Positions 1-7,465 are shown, counted from the stretch's first letter. The stretch is 32,089 bases of DNA from Oscillospiraceae bacterium (GCA_017518225.1 JAFWVV010000084.1:1-32089); one strand, 5' to 3'. Notes: generated by a model not told the origin, from the letters alone. Translations and numbers: made by a program.

Positions 1-4
1 GGCA

Positions 5-122
5 GCGAATGATTCTAAAAATCATTCGCCCGATGCTCATTGCAATGAGTATATGGCAAAACAGCAAGGCTGTTTTGCTGCGCAGCAAAGCTGCGCGGCG
101 AAAAGCTTTTTCGCTTTTCGCC
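5..122. repeat. Cluster of five consecutive perfect stem-loops
   Basis: Five hairpins sit almost end to end. Stems are 5-14/20-29 (10 bp), 36-42/43-49 (a 14-base perfect palindrome, extendable through one G-T), 56-65/69-78 (10 bp, 3-base loop), 80-86/90-96 (7 bp, AAA loop) and 97-106/113-122 (10 bp, T-rich loop). Each stem has a different sequence, so this is a row of unrelated hairpins and not one repeat copied five times. No credible gene covers it: the reading frame from base 53 has no ribosome-binding site. It could be a genome-wide intergenic repeat, a processed RNA, or the far end of a terminator cluster from a gene to the left. Confidence 0.75.
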
Positions 123-249
123 ATCATATAATCATTATAATCAATATAGCACACTTTCCGGTAAAGAACAAGGCAAACGATGATTCCATCGGCAAAAGCA
201 GATTTTCCGTAAAATGCCGATGGCGATTGAAGCATCGTTTCCCAAGGTT

Positions 250-278
250 TTGCTTTTTTTCTCGATCCATGCTATACT
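250..278 (+). promoter_or_regulatory. Promoter of the HAD phosphatase gene
   Basis: TTGCTT at 250-255 and TATACT at 273-278 are separated by 17 bases, a good housekeeping sigma factor match. An AAGGAGG Shine-Dalgarno sequence at 290-296 lies 5 bases before the ATG at 302, giving a very short leader. Confidence 0.65.
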
Positions 279-301
279 CTCGGCAAAGCAAGGAGGCTGC
301 T

Positions 302-970
302 ATGAACTACCAAGCGATCTTATTTGATATGGACGGCACCGTGCTCGACACGCTGGACGATCTGAAAAACGCCGTCAACGCCGCGCTAGAGGCGCACGGC
401 TATCCCCTTTTGCGCCGCGAGCAGCTGCGCCGTTACCTTGGCAACGGCTCGCGCCGGCTGATCGAGCGCGCGCTGGGCGACAGCGCAGACGCGCAGGAGA
501 TCGACGCTGTGCTGGCCTGGTATAAGCCCTATTACGACGCGCACTGCCACGTCCACACCCGCCCCTATCCGGGGATCTTGTCCATGCTCGAGCGCTTGCA
601 GAACGCCGGGCTGCGCCTCGCCATTGTCTCCAACAAGCCGGACTCCGCCGTCAAGGAACTGGCCGCCGCCTTTTTCCCCTCGCTGAACGGCCCCGCCCTG
701 GGCGAACGCGAAGCGGAAGGCGTCCGCCGCAAACCCGCGCCGGATCTGATTGACGCGGCGCGGGAATCCCTTCATCTGCCACGGGAAGTCTGTCTCTACG
801 TCGGCGACTCCGAGGTCGATCTGCTCACCGCGCAAAACGCGGGGCTGGACTGTGTCAGCGTCAGCTGGGGTTTTCGAAGCCGCGACGAGCTTCTTGCCGC
901 CGGCGCACAGCGTATCGTTGACACGCCTGAGGCGCTTGCCGCTCTGATTGTCGATGAAACCGCTCCTTGA
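302..970 (+). CDS. gph: HAD-family phosphatase, phosphoglycolate phosphatase-like
   Basis: The 222-residue protein starts at the ATG following AAGGAGG; the frame is open further upstream but only across promoter and hairpin sequence. It has the HAD superfamily motifs in order: FDMDGTVLDT near residue 8 (the first Asp is the nucleophile), SNKPD (motif II Ser) near residue 110, KPAPD (motif III Lys) near residue 142 and GDSEVD (motif IV acidic pair) near residue 163. The region between motif I and motif II is a helical cap of the type found in Gph/PgmB-like enzymes. It is probably a cytosolic phosphatase of small phosphorylated metabolites. 2-Phosphoglycolate is the family's classical substrate, but pyrophosphatase PpaX and related enzymes look the same, so the gene symbol is tentative. 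It is transcribed alone and converges on the next gene. Confidence 0.85.
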   Translation: MNYQAILFDMDGTVLDTLDDLKNAVNAALEAHGYPLLRREQLRRYLGNGSRRLIERALGDSADAQEIDAVLAWYKPYYDAHCHVHTRPYPGILSMLERLQNAGLRLAIVSNKPDSAVKELAAAFFPSLNGPALGEREAEGVRRKPAPDLIDAARESLHLPREVCLYVGDSEVDLLTAQNAGLDCVSVSWGFRSRDELLAAGAQRIVDTPEALAALIVDETAP

Positions 971-1048
971 ACGTTTCTCAAACCCCTTCGATCAAAATTA
1001 TGTAAACAATAATATTGTTAACCTTCATCTTGATTTCAACAACAGGCA

Positions 1049-1077
1049 CATGGCCCGGAGCAGCGCTCCGGGCCATG
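1049..1077. terminator. Strong hairpin between convergent genes
   Basis: A perfect 13-bp GC-rich stem (1049-1061 with 1065-1077) with a 3-base loop lies 16 bases beyond the stop of the minus-strand LRR/Ig gene and 78 bases beyond the phosphatase stop. The flanks are moderately T-rich on both strands, so it may stop transcription in both directions. A separate AT-rich palindrome, aacaat-AAT-attgtt, lies at 1005-1019. Confidence 0.65.
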
Positions 1078-1093
1078 AACAATTATTTGGCTT

Positions 1094-2845
1094 TTATTTC
1101 ACCGTCAGCTTGGCGTTGCCCGACCAGACCTGCCCGGCGTCGTTATACACCTTGCAGGTGTACAGATAGCCGTTATGGCGCGCCGCCGTCGTCAGGGTGT
1201 AGGTCGCGGAGGTACCGTTGTTGGCAACCTTCGTCCAGCTCGTCGTGCCGGGCGCCTGATAGTACCACTGATACTTCAGATTTGCGCCGCTGGCTGCCAC
1301 CTTGAAGGTCGCCGTCTCGCCCGCCTTGACGGACACGCTCTTCGGCTCCGTCGTGATCGTCGGCTTGGCGAGAACCGTCAGCTTGGCGTTGCCCGACCAG
1401 ACCTGCCCGGCGTCGTTATACACCTTGCAGGTGTACAGATAGCCGTTATGGCGCGCGGCCGTCGTCAGCTTATAGGTCGCGGAGGTGCCATTGTTGGCAA
1501 CCTTCGTCCAGCTTGTCGTGCCGGGCGCCTGATAGTACCACTGATACTTCAGATTCGCGCCGCTGGCTGCCACCTTGAAGGTCGCCGTCTCACCCGCCTT
1601 GACGGACACGTTCTTCGGCTGCGTCGTGATTGCGGGCTTGGTGGGTGTGCCACGCACGAGCTGTGTGCTATCGTCTTTAACGACAGAAGTCAGCGGTGCA
1701 TCCTTATGGGCATAAATCGTTCCGATGGCATTGTCGTAGCAATACAGATATTTGAGCGCCGGACATTTACTTACGTCCAACGCCGTCAGCTGGTTGCTGG
1801 CGCACGAAAGCCGATCCAGCAGCGTATTCTTGCTCAGATCCAGGGCTTTCAGGAGATTGTTTGAAACGCCAATCGTCGTCAGCTTTGTGTTTTTGGTCAC
1901 GTTCAAGGTCTTGATCTGGTTCGAATTGCAGTGCAAAACCTCCAGAGCGGTATTATTGCTCACATTCAGGCTGCTCAGTTGGTTGCTCGCACAGGAGAGG
2001 CCTGTCAATTTTGCGTTATTGCTGACATCCAGAGCAGTCAGCTGATTGTTCGAGCAATAAATGCTGGTCAGCATCGTGTTCTTGCTTACGTCCAGCGTCT
2101 TCAGCTGATTTTTGTCGCAGGAGAGGGTAACCAAGGCCGTGCTGTTTCCCACGGTCAAAGACGTCAGCTGGTTGTTGTCGCAATACAGCTTGCTCAGCGC
2201 AGTATTCTTGCTCAGATTCAAGCTCGTCAACAGATTTCCGGAACAATAGAGAGTTTCCAGCGCTGTATTGGCACTCAAACTCAAGCTTTTCAGCAGGTTG
2301 TTTTCACAAGAGAGGTATGTCAGTGCAGTGTTCTTGCTCACATTCAGAGCTGTCAGCTGATTGCCGTTGCAGGACAGATCCGTCAGTGCAGTATTCTTGG
2401 TCACATCCAGACTGGTCAGCTGGTTATCGTTGCACCTGAGCTCTTTCAGGGCAGTGTTCTTGCTGACATCCAGCGTCTTCAGCTGGTTGTCTCCACAGGT
2501 AAGACCCGTCAGTGCGGTGTTCTTGCTCACATCCAGCGTCTTCAGCTGATTGCTGCCGCACGAGAGATAGGTCATCGAGGTAAAAAACTCAATGCCTTTC
2601 ACTGAGCTGATGTTTTTATTATATACACCAACGGTCTTGATTTTAGTAATTTCGGTCTCGCTGAGCTTGCCGTTGCCGTCGGTGTCGAAATTCTCCGTGA
2701 CATAGCTACGGAAGTTTGCATCCGGGAAATTTGTCGCGTTAATGGTAACGTCTCCGGCCGCCTGAACCGGAGCCGCCGGCAGCAGCGCCAGCGCCAAGGC
2801 GAGGCAGAGAAACAGGGAAAGCAGCAGTTTTCCGGTTTTGCGCAT
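1094..2845 (-). CDS. Secreted leucine-rich-repeat / Ig-like domain protein
   Basis: The protein has 583 residues, starting at the ATG at 2845, 8 bases after AGGAGG (2859-2854). A signal peptide covers about residues 1-29 (hydrophobic core, then VQA-AG). Residues 35-88 hold a short N-terminal module with an EF-hand-like DTDGNGKL loop. Residues 89-361 are thirteen 21-residue leucine-rich repeats of the pattern LxxLxCxxNQLTxLDVSKNTA, nearly all with Cys at the same place, plus a partial fourteenth. Residues 403-493 and 494-583 are two nearly identical Ig-like domains (YQWYYQ, YTCKVYNDAG). There is no sorting motif or C-terminal membrane segment, so it is either released or held non-covalently. 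Proteins of this build are usually adhesins or binding proteins; the ligand is unknown. The gene stands alone behind a promoter with a TA repeat. Confidence 0.85.
   Translation of the reverse strand: MRKTGKLLLSLFLCLALALALLPAAPVQAAGDVTINATNFPDANFRSYVTENFDTDGNGKLSETEITKIKTVGVYNKNISSVKGIEFFTSMTYLSCGSNQLKTLDVSKNTALTGLTCGDNQLKTLDVSKNTALKELRCNDNQLTSLDVTKNTALTDLSCNGNQLTALNVSKNTALTYLSCENNLLKSLSLSANTALETLYCSGNLLTSLNLSKNTALSKLYCDNNQLTSLTVGNSTALVTLSCDKNQLKTLDVSKNTMLTSIYCSNNQLTALDVSNNAKLTGLSCASNQLSSLNVSNNTALEVLHCNSNQIKTLNVTKNTKLTTIGVSNNLLKALDLSKNTLLDRLSCASNQLTALDVSKCPALKYLYCYDNAIGTIYAHKDAPLTSVVKDDSTQLVRGTPTKPAITTQPKNVSVKAGETATFKVAASGANLKYQWYYQAPGTTSWTKVANNGTSATYKLTTAARHNGYLYTCKVYNDAGQVWSGNAKLTVLAKPTITTEPKSVSVKAGETATFKVAASGANLKYQWYYQAPGTTSWTKVANNGTSATYTLTTAARHNGYLYTCKVYNDAGQVWSGNAKLTVK
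1106..1651 (-). repeat. Tandem 273-bp duplication encoding the two Ig domains
   Basis: The block that begins near 1106 recurs near 1379, a period of 273 bases or 91 codons, with only scattered base differences. The near-identity at DNA level points to a recent in-frame duplication or ongoing gene conversion within the gene. Confidence 0.8.
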
Positions 2846-2903
2846 GGTTTTGTCCTCCTGTTTTTTGTGTGGATTGGGTTCGTGTGCGATACCCTCATCA
2901 TGC

Positions 2904-2929
2904 ATTATATATATATATATATTTGTCAA
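2904..2929 (-). promoter_or_regulatory. TA-repeat promoter of the LRR/Ig gene
   Basis: Reading the minus strand, TTGACA (2929-2924) is followed by AA and then eight TA units (2921-2906). The last of these run into TATAAT (2909-2904). Both hexamers are perfect sigma-70/sigma-A consensus, but the spacer is 14 bases. One more TA would make it 16 and two more would make it 18. The inferred start of transcription is near 2897, about 50 bases before the ATG. Confidence 0.6.
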
Positions 2930-3377
2930 GGATTTACAGGAAAAAGAGCGTTTTCTTCTCACCTCCTCCGCCGCCACATGATGAGCGTCTATCGCCGCGG
3001 ATCGCGTCCCCTTCAAAAACGGCACCCAGCTTGCGCCTGCCGCCATGCGAGCCGGAGCTGTTGCTGCCGCTGTCAAGTGTCGACCATTCCACCGCAAGCG
3101 TCCGAGCCGGGGACGCTCACGCCTTGGGGCGACCGGATCTGCGAAAAGGTTTTTTCAAGCGCCCAAGGAGGGGCTCCGGGGAGGATCATCTCCTCCCCGG
3201 ACACTTTTCTCTTTCGCTTCCCTTTCTCTTTCTGCCGCTTTTATTACTTTATCCGCCGAGCAATGCTCGGCGCTACGAGCTGCAGGGGCAGCTTCGCCGC
3301 ACCCTTCTAAAAACTACAGGATGCGCCGCCTCTTCCGTCACGGCTTTGCCGCGTCATTCTCCTAAAAACAAAACCAA
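2930..3377. other. Gene-free region with several hairpins
   Basis: I see no credible gene here. Open frames lack ribosome-binding sites, and none gives a recognisable protein. There is a GC-rich hairpin at 3176-3200 (10-bp stem), followed by a pyrimidine-rich stretch. Further short stem-loops lie at 3254-3272 (8-bp stem, AAT loop), 3278-3293 (6-bp stem) and 3341-3351. The series of adjacent small stems resembles the cluster at the left edge of the window. I tested by eye for RNase P RNA, tmRNA and SRP RNA signatures and found none. Confidence 0.5.
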
Positions 3378-3428
3378 GCACATGGGACGGCTCCGCGTGT
3401 ATCGGACACGCGAAGCCGTCCCATGTGC
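3378..3428 (-). terminator. Terminator of the hydrolase-rsmG operon
   Basis: Two 23-base arms (3378-3400 and 3406-3428) pair with one mismatch around a 5-base loop. On the minus strand a T-rich run (TTGGTTTTGTTTTT) follows directly. It begins 7 bases after the rsmG stop, in the correct position for an intrinsic terminator. The stem is unusually long. Confidence 0.85.
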
Positions 3429-3435
3429 GTATTTC

Positions 3436-4140
3436 TCACAGCGGTTTTTTCTTGATCTGCGCCCAGGGGCGGGGGTAGCGTGCCGGGGTGTCCGCGATCT
3501 TGCGGATCGCAACAACAGCATGACGGATCTCTGTGCCCGGGATCGCATATTCCGTCACGCCCTCGAGCCGTCCGCCAAGAACGTCGATGGCGTGTTTGGC
3601 CTCGGCAAGCTCCTCGCCGCAATCGCTCCCCTTCATCGCAAGAAACAGCCCGCCGACCTTGACGAGCGGCAGGCACAGCTCGCACAGCAGCCGCAGCCGC
3701 GCGACCGCGCGCGAGCAAGCGACGTCGTAGGCGCCGCGCGCCTCAATCGCCTCCTCCGCCCGTGCGCGCAGGCACTCGACCTCCGGCAGCTCCAGCGCCT
3801 CGCAGCACTCACGCAAAAAGGCAACGCGCTTTTCCAGACTCTCAAGCAGGGTCAAGTCCATCGTTGGGCAGGCGATCTTCAGCGCAAGCCCCGGAAAGCC
3901 CGCGCCGCTGCCCACGTCGATCACGCGCTTTCCGGCGAGATCGAAGCTCGCCAGCAGCGCCGCACAGTCGAGAAAGTGCAGCCGCGCGACGTTCTCCTCG
4001 CCCTCGATCGCCGTCAGGTTCATGACGGCGTTTTTCTCCGCCAAGAGCTCGGCGTAACGGCGGTAGCGAGAGAGCGCCGACTCATCCAGCGGCAGCGAGA
4101 GCGCGCAAAAGCCGTCTTGTAAAATCCGTTCCAGCGTCAT
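3436..4140 (-). CDS. rsmG: 16S rRNA (guanine-527 N7) methyltransferase RsmG (GidB)
   Basis: The 234-residue protein matches the usual length of RsmG, which transfers methyl from S-adenosylmethionine to N7 of G527 in 16S rRNA. Visible features are the N-terminal motif NLTAIEGEENVARLHFLDC and the glycine-rich SAM-binding loop VIDVGSGAGFPGLALKI near residues 74-90. Further on is VACSRAVARL near residue 142, in the catalytic part of the family. GGAGG lies 8 bases before the ATG at 4140. It is the second gene of a two-gene unit, 17 bases after the SleB-like hydrolase. In many Firmicutes rsmG sits with mnmE/mnmG near the replication origin; that context is absent here. Loss of RsmG is known to give low-level streptomycin resistance in other bacteria. 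Confidence 0.93.
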   Translation of the reverse strand: MTLERILQDGFCALSLPLDESALSRYRRYAELLAEKNAVMNLTAIEGEENVARLHFLDCAALLASFDLAGKRVIDVGSGAGFPGLALKIACPTMDLTLLESLEKRVAFLRECCEALELPEVECLRARAEEAIEARGAYDVACSRAVARLRLLCELCLPLVKVGGLFLAMKGSDCGEELAEAKHAIDVLGGRLEGVTEYAIPGTEIRHAVVAIRKIADTPARYPRPWAQIKKKPL

Positions 4141-4157
4141 TTGCTTGTCCTCCGCCC

Positions 4158-5021
4158 TTACTTATAAAAATCATGCACACCGATACGCACGACAAAGGTG
4201 CGCGTAGTCTGCACCCAATCGAGCTCGGCAATCGCCGGCGCGACGAAAAACAGGCTGTCCCCGACGGTGTTGTAGCCCTCCAGGCACAGACAGGCGGCGA
4301 TAACGGAATACTCGCTGGCATCCCGGTAAATGGATTTATTGATGACCGGCTGAAACTGAATGCCGTGATTGGTGTCAAAAACCACGTCAAACACAGTATT
4401 CGGATATCGGTCGCTCGCCACGCGGTTGAGCACGACGTTTCCAACGCCGATTTTCCCGGCCAAAGGCTGGTTGGTCGCCTCGGCATGGATGATCCGCCCC
4501 AGCCAAAACACCGTCTCCTCCCCGTAGGTTTCTTTGTAGTAATCGTAATAGTTTTCGCCGCCCCGGATCATTTCCGCATTGCTCAAATCAAGCTCCAGCC
4601 GCCGCCCCTGATCGAACAAATAGGCTGTTGTCCCGAAAACCTGCATCAGCAGCTCCAGCGGAAAATAGCTTTGATTTTTCTTTACAAAAAAGTCGTTCGG
4701 GTTATACAGCACCCGCCCGTTCACAATCACGTAGTCCTGATCGCCCGCGCTCGTCAAAGCAAGTCCCGGCGCCGACAGGCTCAAACGCTTTTCTTGCTCA
4801 TCATAGTCGCGCTCCACGGGGATGTTCAAAAAATCGCAAAGCTCCTCAGCGGACAAAAAGATCTGCCCGTCTTTTTCATAAGCCCGCGCGCGAAGCATTC
4901 CGTTCACATAGACCCGTACCGACGCATATTCCGTATATTCCGCCGCAAACGCCTCCGAGCCGGAGAACAACAACGCTCCGGCCAGCAGCAGCGTCAGCAG
5001 CCTTTTGGCGTATTTTTTCAT
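4158..5021 (-). CDS. SleB/CwlJ-type cell-wall hydrolase with an N-terminal stalk domain
   Basis: I chose the ATG at 5021 because GAGGGG lies 8 bases upstream; an in-frame ATG at 5036 has no Shine-Dalgarno. The product has 287 residues. A signal peptide (KRLLTLLLAGALLFSGSEAFA) ends near residue 26. About residues 30-135 resemble the copper-amine-oxidase N-terminal-like stalk domain common in clostridial wall proteins (YVNGML, FFVKKNQSYFPLELLMQVFG). The rest is a Hydrolase_2 domain with RIIHAEATNQPLAGKIGVGN, where the Glu is the expected catalytic acid, and VVLNRVASDRYPNTVFDVVF. Family members cleave spore cortex or vegetative peptidoglycan as lytic transglycosylases. It acts outside the membrane. 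Whether its role is in germination or in vegetative wall turnover cannot be told from sequence. It leads the operon with rsmG. Confidence 0.85.
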   Translation of the reverse strand: MKKYAKRLLTLLLAGALLFSGSEAFAAEYTEYASVRVYVNGMLRARAYEKDGQIFLSAEELCDFLNIPVERDYDEQEKRLSLSAPGLALTSAGDQDYVIVNGRVLYNPNDFFVKKNQSYFPLELLMQVFGTTAYLFDQGRRLELDLSNAEMIRGGENYYDYYKETYGEETVFWLGRIIHAEATNQPLAGKIGVGNVVLNRVASDRYPNTVFDVVFDTNHGIQFQPVINKSIYRDASEYSVIAACLCLEGYNTVGDSLFFVAPAIAELDWVQTTRTFVVRIGVHDFYK

Positions 5022-5051
5022 ACGAAAGCCCCTCATTTTGAATTGTTAAAT

Positions 5052-5080
5052 ATTATAGCGCATTGTCACGGCGCTTGCAA
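5052..5080 (-). promoter_or_regulatory. Promoter of the SleB-like hydrolase-rsmG operon
   Basis: On the minus strand TTGCAA (5080-5075) and a perfect TATAAT (5057-5052) are 17 bases apart, about 30 bases before the chosen ATG. This is a vegetative-type promoter, which argues against strictly sporulation-stage expression. Confidence 0.7.
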
Positions 5081-5198
5081 GGCCTTTGCGGCCTCTTTTC
5101 CCTCCGCTCGCCAAGCTTCGCGCCGTCCGGCGCGACAGGAAACGGGCTGTTTTACGCGCCCTTATGTGGATAATGAATAGGGTAAGGGGGTGTTCGGT

Positions 5199-6227
5199 AT
5201 GAGAAGAGCCGGCCTATGGATTTCTCTGTTTTTGGGTTTGATCAGCTTGGCGCTGCTCTGGTGCAGTCTGCTGTTGGATCGGGGCGTACTGCCGCTGGGC
5301 GTCGGCCGTATGAAGAACGTGGAGGCTGCGCCCGCCGCGCTGCTTGGCGACGTCCCTGTCACCCCGGCGCCCGCCGTCCGCCTCCCGGCGCCGAGACACA
5401 GTATGCCGCCCGCTTCCGCCCCGGAGCTCGACGCGCCCGTCATCACCCCGCCGCCCCTGCCGGACGGCAGCGTCATCCGCAGTACGACCATCCGCGGCGG
5501 GCTGCAGGTCAAAAATGAAAGCCCTTACGACCTTGACGTCGCCGCAATTTTAGATGGCGGATCGCAGGTAAGTCTGCCCGCAAAGGGCGTGCAGATTCTG
5601 ATTATCCACACCCATTCGAGCGAGGCCTATACCCCAGCCGGTCTCGACCGCTACGAGGCCAGCGACTCCAACCGCACCGAGGATCCGAAATACAATATCA
5701 TCCGCGTGGGCGACGAGCTGGCCGCGATCTACGAGCAGGCCGGGCTTTGCGTGATCCACGACCGCGGCGTCTACGACTACCCCAGCTACACCGGCTCCTA
5801 TGGCCGCTCGGGCGAGGCCATCGAGCAATACCTGGCCGATCACCCGGAGATCGCCATCGTGCTGGATCTGCACCGTGACGCGCTGGGCGACGGCGAGGTA
5901 GTCTATAAGATCATGGCGGAGGAGCACGGCGTTGTCGCCAGTCAGGTCATGCTCCTGTGCGGCAGCGACGCCAGCGGTCTGGAGCACCCCAACTGGCGCT
6001 CAAATCTCTCCCTCGCGCTGTATTTGCAGGCGGCGGTGGAGGAGAACTACCCCAGCCTGATGCGCCCGGTGGCGCTGGTGCCGCAGCGCTATAACCAGCA
6101 CTTGACCGGCGGCTCGCTGATCGTCGAAGTCGGCAGCAGCGGCAATACCCTGCAGGAGGCGCTGGCGGCGATCCGTCTTTTCGGCGAGACCACCGCCCCC
6201 GCTTTGCTTGCGCTGATCGAGCCATAA
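5199..6227 (+). CDS. spoIIP: Stage II sporulation protein P (SpoIIP) family peptidoglycan hydrolase
   Basis: I chose the ATG at 5199, 8 bases after AAGGGGG; a GTG three codons upstream overlaps that site. The product has 342 residues. It has one N-terminal membrane anchor (about residues 5-27), a Pro/Ala-rich linker to about residue 105, then the SpoIIP domain. HTHSSEAY at residues 137-144 carries the zinc-ligand His and Glu of the family. Later motifs include VLDLHRDALG, a glycine-rich RYNQHLTGGSLIVEVGSSGNT and a C-terminal helix. SpoIIP has amidase and endopeptidase activity and works with SpoIID and SpoIIM to drive engulfment of the forespore. Its presence argues for a spore-former or a recent descendant of one. 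The usual neighbour gpr is absent here. No sporulation sigma-factor promoter could be identified with confidence. Confidence 0.9.
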   Translation: MRRAGLWISLFLGLISLALLWCSLLLDRGVLPLGVGRMKNVEAAPAALLGDVPVTPAPAVRLPAPRHSMPPASAPELDAPVITPPPLPDGSVIRSTTIRGGLQVKNESPYDLDVAAILDGGSQVSLPAKGVQILIIHTHSSEAYTPAGLDRYEASDSNRTEDPKYNIIRVGDELAAIYEQAGLCVIHDRGVYDYPSYTGSYGRSGEAIEQYLADHPEIAIVLDLHRDALGDGEVVYKIMAEEHGVVASQVMLLCGSDASGLEHPNWRSNLSLALYLQAAVEENYPSLMRPVALVPQRYNQHLTGGSLIVEVGSSGNTLQEALAAIRLFGETTAPALLALIEP

Positions 6228-6245
6228 ATTTTTTCTTTTCCCCTA

Positions 6246-6274
6246 TTGACAAATTGAAAATCAGCGTGTATATT
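6246..6274 (+). promoter_or_regulatory. Promoter of the PerR-like gene
   Basis: TTGACA at 6246-6251 and TATATT at 6269-6274 are 17 bases apart. An AAGGAG Shine-Dalgarno at 6300-6305 precedes the ATG at 6311. Confidence 0.8.
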
Positions 6275-6279
6275 GAGCT

Positions 6280-6300
6280 TAACGAGAATAATTCTTATTA
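6280..6300 (+). promoter_or_regulatory. Candidate Fur/PerR-family operator
   Basis: A 21-base imperfect inverted repeat, centred on base 6290, has arms that match at 8 of 10 positions (TAA..AGAAT-A-ATTCT..TTA). It has the 7-1-7 symmetry and AT-rich character of Fur-family boxes. It starts at the expected transcription start, so a bound repressor would block the promoter. Autoregulation by the encoded PerR-like protein is the simplest reading; this is inference. Confidence 0.55.
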
Positions 6301-6310
6301 AGGAGCAGCC

Positions 6311-6685
6311 ATGGAAGTACAGCGGCGCAACAGCAAAAAACGAGACGCCATCCGCGCCGAGCTTTGCCGCGCGACGGATCATCCGAGCGCCGAGGAGCTC
6401 TTCCGCCGCTTGCGCCCCCAGATCCCCGACCTCTCGCTTGGCACGGTATACCGCAATCTCGCCCTGTTTTTACAGGAGGGCAGCGCGATCTGTGTCGGCA
6501 CGGTGGACGGACAGGATCGCTTTGACGGGCGCACCGATCCGCACGCGCACTTCATCTGCGAAAAATGCGCGCGGGTGATCGACCTGCCGATGCTCCTGCC
6601 GGAGGATTTGCTGTGCCAGCCCCTGCCCGGCATAGCGCGGGACTACTCCCTCTCGTTTTACGGCGTATGCAATCACTGTGCGTGA
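6311..6685 (+). CDS. Fur-family transcriptional regulator, PerR-like
   Basis: This 124-residue protein is somewhat shorter than classical PerR (about 145). The winged-helix DNA-binding half ends at LGTVYRNLALFLQEG, the typical recognition region. The metal sites can be read off: His24, Asp72 (in RFDG), His78 and His80 (PHAH), and Asp91 fit the PerR regulatory site. Cys83/Cys86 and Cys120/Cys123 form the structural zinc site. An Asp at the RFD position is the residue linked to peroxide sensing by iron-catalysed histidine oxidation in Bacillus subtilis PerR. It is followed 37 bases later by a reverse rubrerythrin gene on the same strand. That strongly suggests a peroxide-responsive repressor controlling its own operon. 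Fur or Zur specificity cannot be fully excluded. Confidence 0.88.
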   Translation: MEVQRRNSKKRDAIRAELCRATDHPSAEELFRRLRPQIPDLSLGTVYRNLALFLQEGSAICVGTVDGQDRFDGRTDPHAHFICEKCARVIDLPMLLPEDLLCQPLPGIARDYSLSFYGVCNHCA

Positions 6686-6722
6686 TGCAGATATATAAAT
6701 ATTTTTTTGGAGGATTTTTACT

Positions 6723-7289
6723 ATGAAGAAATGGGTATGTCCTGTTTGCGGTTACATTCACGAGGGTGACACGGCTCCCGAGTTCTGCCCCGTCTGCAAA
6801 GTTCCCGGCGAGAAGTTCACCGAGCAGAAGAGCAATCTGAGCTGGGCGGCTGAGCATGTGCTCGGCGTTGGCAAGCAGTTCGGCGCCGACGTTCCCGAGG
6901 AGGTCAAGGCGGAGATCATCGCCGGCCTGAAAGCCAATTTTGAGGGCGAGTGCAGCGAGGTCGGCATGTATCTGGCCATGGGCCGCGTTGCCGCGCGCGA
7001 GGGTTACCCCGAGATCGCGATGTACTGGGAGAAGGCTGCGCTGGAAGAGGCCGAGCACGCCGCAAAGTTTGCCGAGATGCTGGGCGAAGTGCTGACCGAC
7101 AGCACCAAGAAGAACCTCGCCATGCGCGTTGACGCCGAGAACGGCGCTACCGAGGGCAAATTCATGCTCGCCAAGCTCGCCAAGCAGTACAACCTCGACG
7201 CCATCCACGACACCGTCCATGAGATGGCCCGCGACGAGGCAAGACACGGCAAGGCTTTCAAGGGCCTGCTGGAGAGATACTTCGGCTAA
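6723..7289 (+). CDS. Reverse rubrerythrin (N-terminal rubredoxin, C-terminal diiron domain)
   Basis: The 188-residue protein starts at the ATG at 6723 after TTGGAGG. The rubredoxin Fe(Cys)4 module comes first (Cys6, Cys9, Cys22, Cys25; [10 protein letters not shown] and CPVCK). A ferritin-like four-helix diiron domain follows, with ligand motifs [20 protein letters not shown] and [11 protein letters not shown]. Classical rubrerythrins carry the rubredoxin domain at the C-terminus. The reversed order is the type known from Clostridium acetobutylicum, where it is under PerR control and acts as an NADH-linked peroxidase/oxidase with partner reductases. It is cytosolic and protects against hydrogen peroxide and oxygen. 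It is probably co-transcribed with the PerR-like gene and closed by the terminator at 7320. Confidence 0.95.
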   Translation: MKKWVCPVCGYIHEGDTAPEFCPVCKVPGEKFTEQKSNLSWAAEHVLGVGKQFGADVPEEVKAEIIAGLKANFEGECSEVGMYLAMGRVAAREGYPEIAMYWEKAALEEAEHAAKFAEMLGEVLTDSTKKNLAMRVDAENGATEGKFMLAKLAKQYNLDAIHDTVHEMARDEARHGKAFKGLLERYFG

Positions 7290-7319
7290 GGAAAAAAGCT
7301 GATATAAAAGCACTTCAAC

Positions 7320-7356
7320 AGAGGATGGATCTTTCGGGATCTGTCCTCTTTTTTTA
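7320..7356 (+). terminator. Terminator of the perR-rubrerythrin operon
   Basis: A 12-bp stem (7320-7331 with 7338-7349, two G-T pairs) with a 6-base loop is followed by a run of seven T ending at 7355. It lies 31 bases after the rubrerythrin stop. Confidence 0.9.
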
Positions 7357-7465
7357 ATGCTTTTTTCGTTTTGTCACAGATAAAGGTTTGACATTCAACA
7401 AAAAACCGCTCTAATGCTTTCCGCCGGGCGCAAAAAAGCAGCATGTTTCTGTCACCGGTTTGCAA

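Noticed and set aside
53..301. N-terminal extension of the HAD phosphatase to base 53
   Set aside because: It would cover the hairpin cluster and the promoter and lacks a Shine-Dalgarno; the ATG at 302 has AAGGAGG and begins with the conserved DxDGT region.
1750..2580. Regular 63-base repeats as a possible CRISPR array
   Set aside because: The repeats are in frame, diverged and code for leucine-rich repeats; there is no constant repeat with unique spacers and no cas gene.
2846..3097. Upstream extension of the LRR/Ig protein
   Set aside because: It would translate the TA-repeat promoter and put 84 residues before a clear signal peptide.
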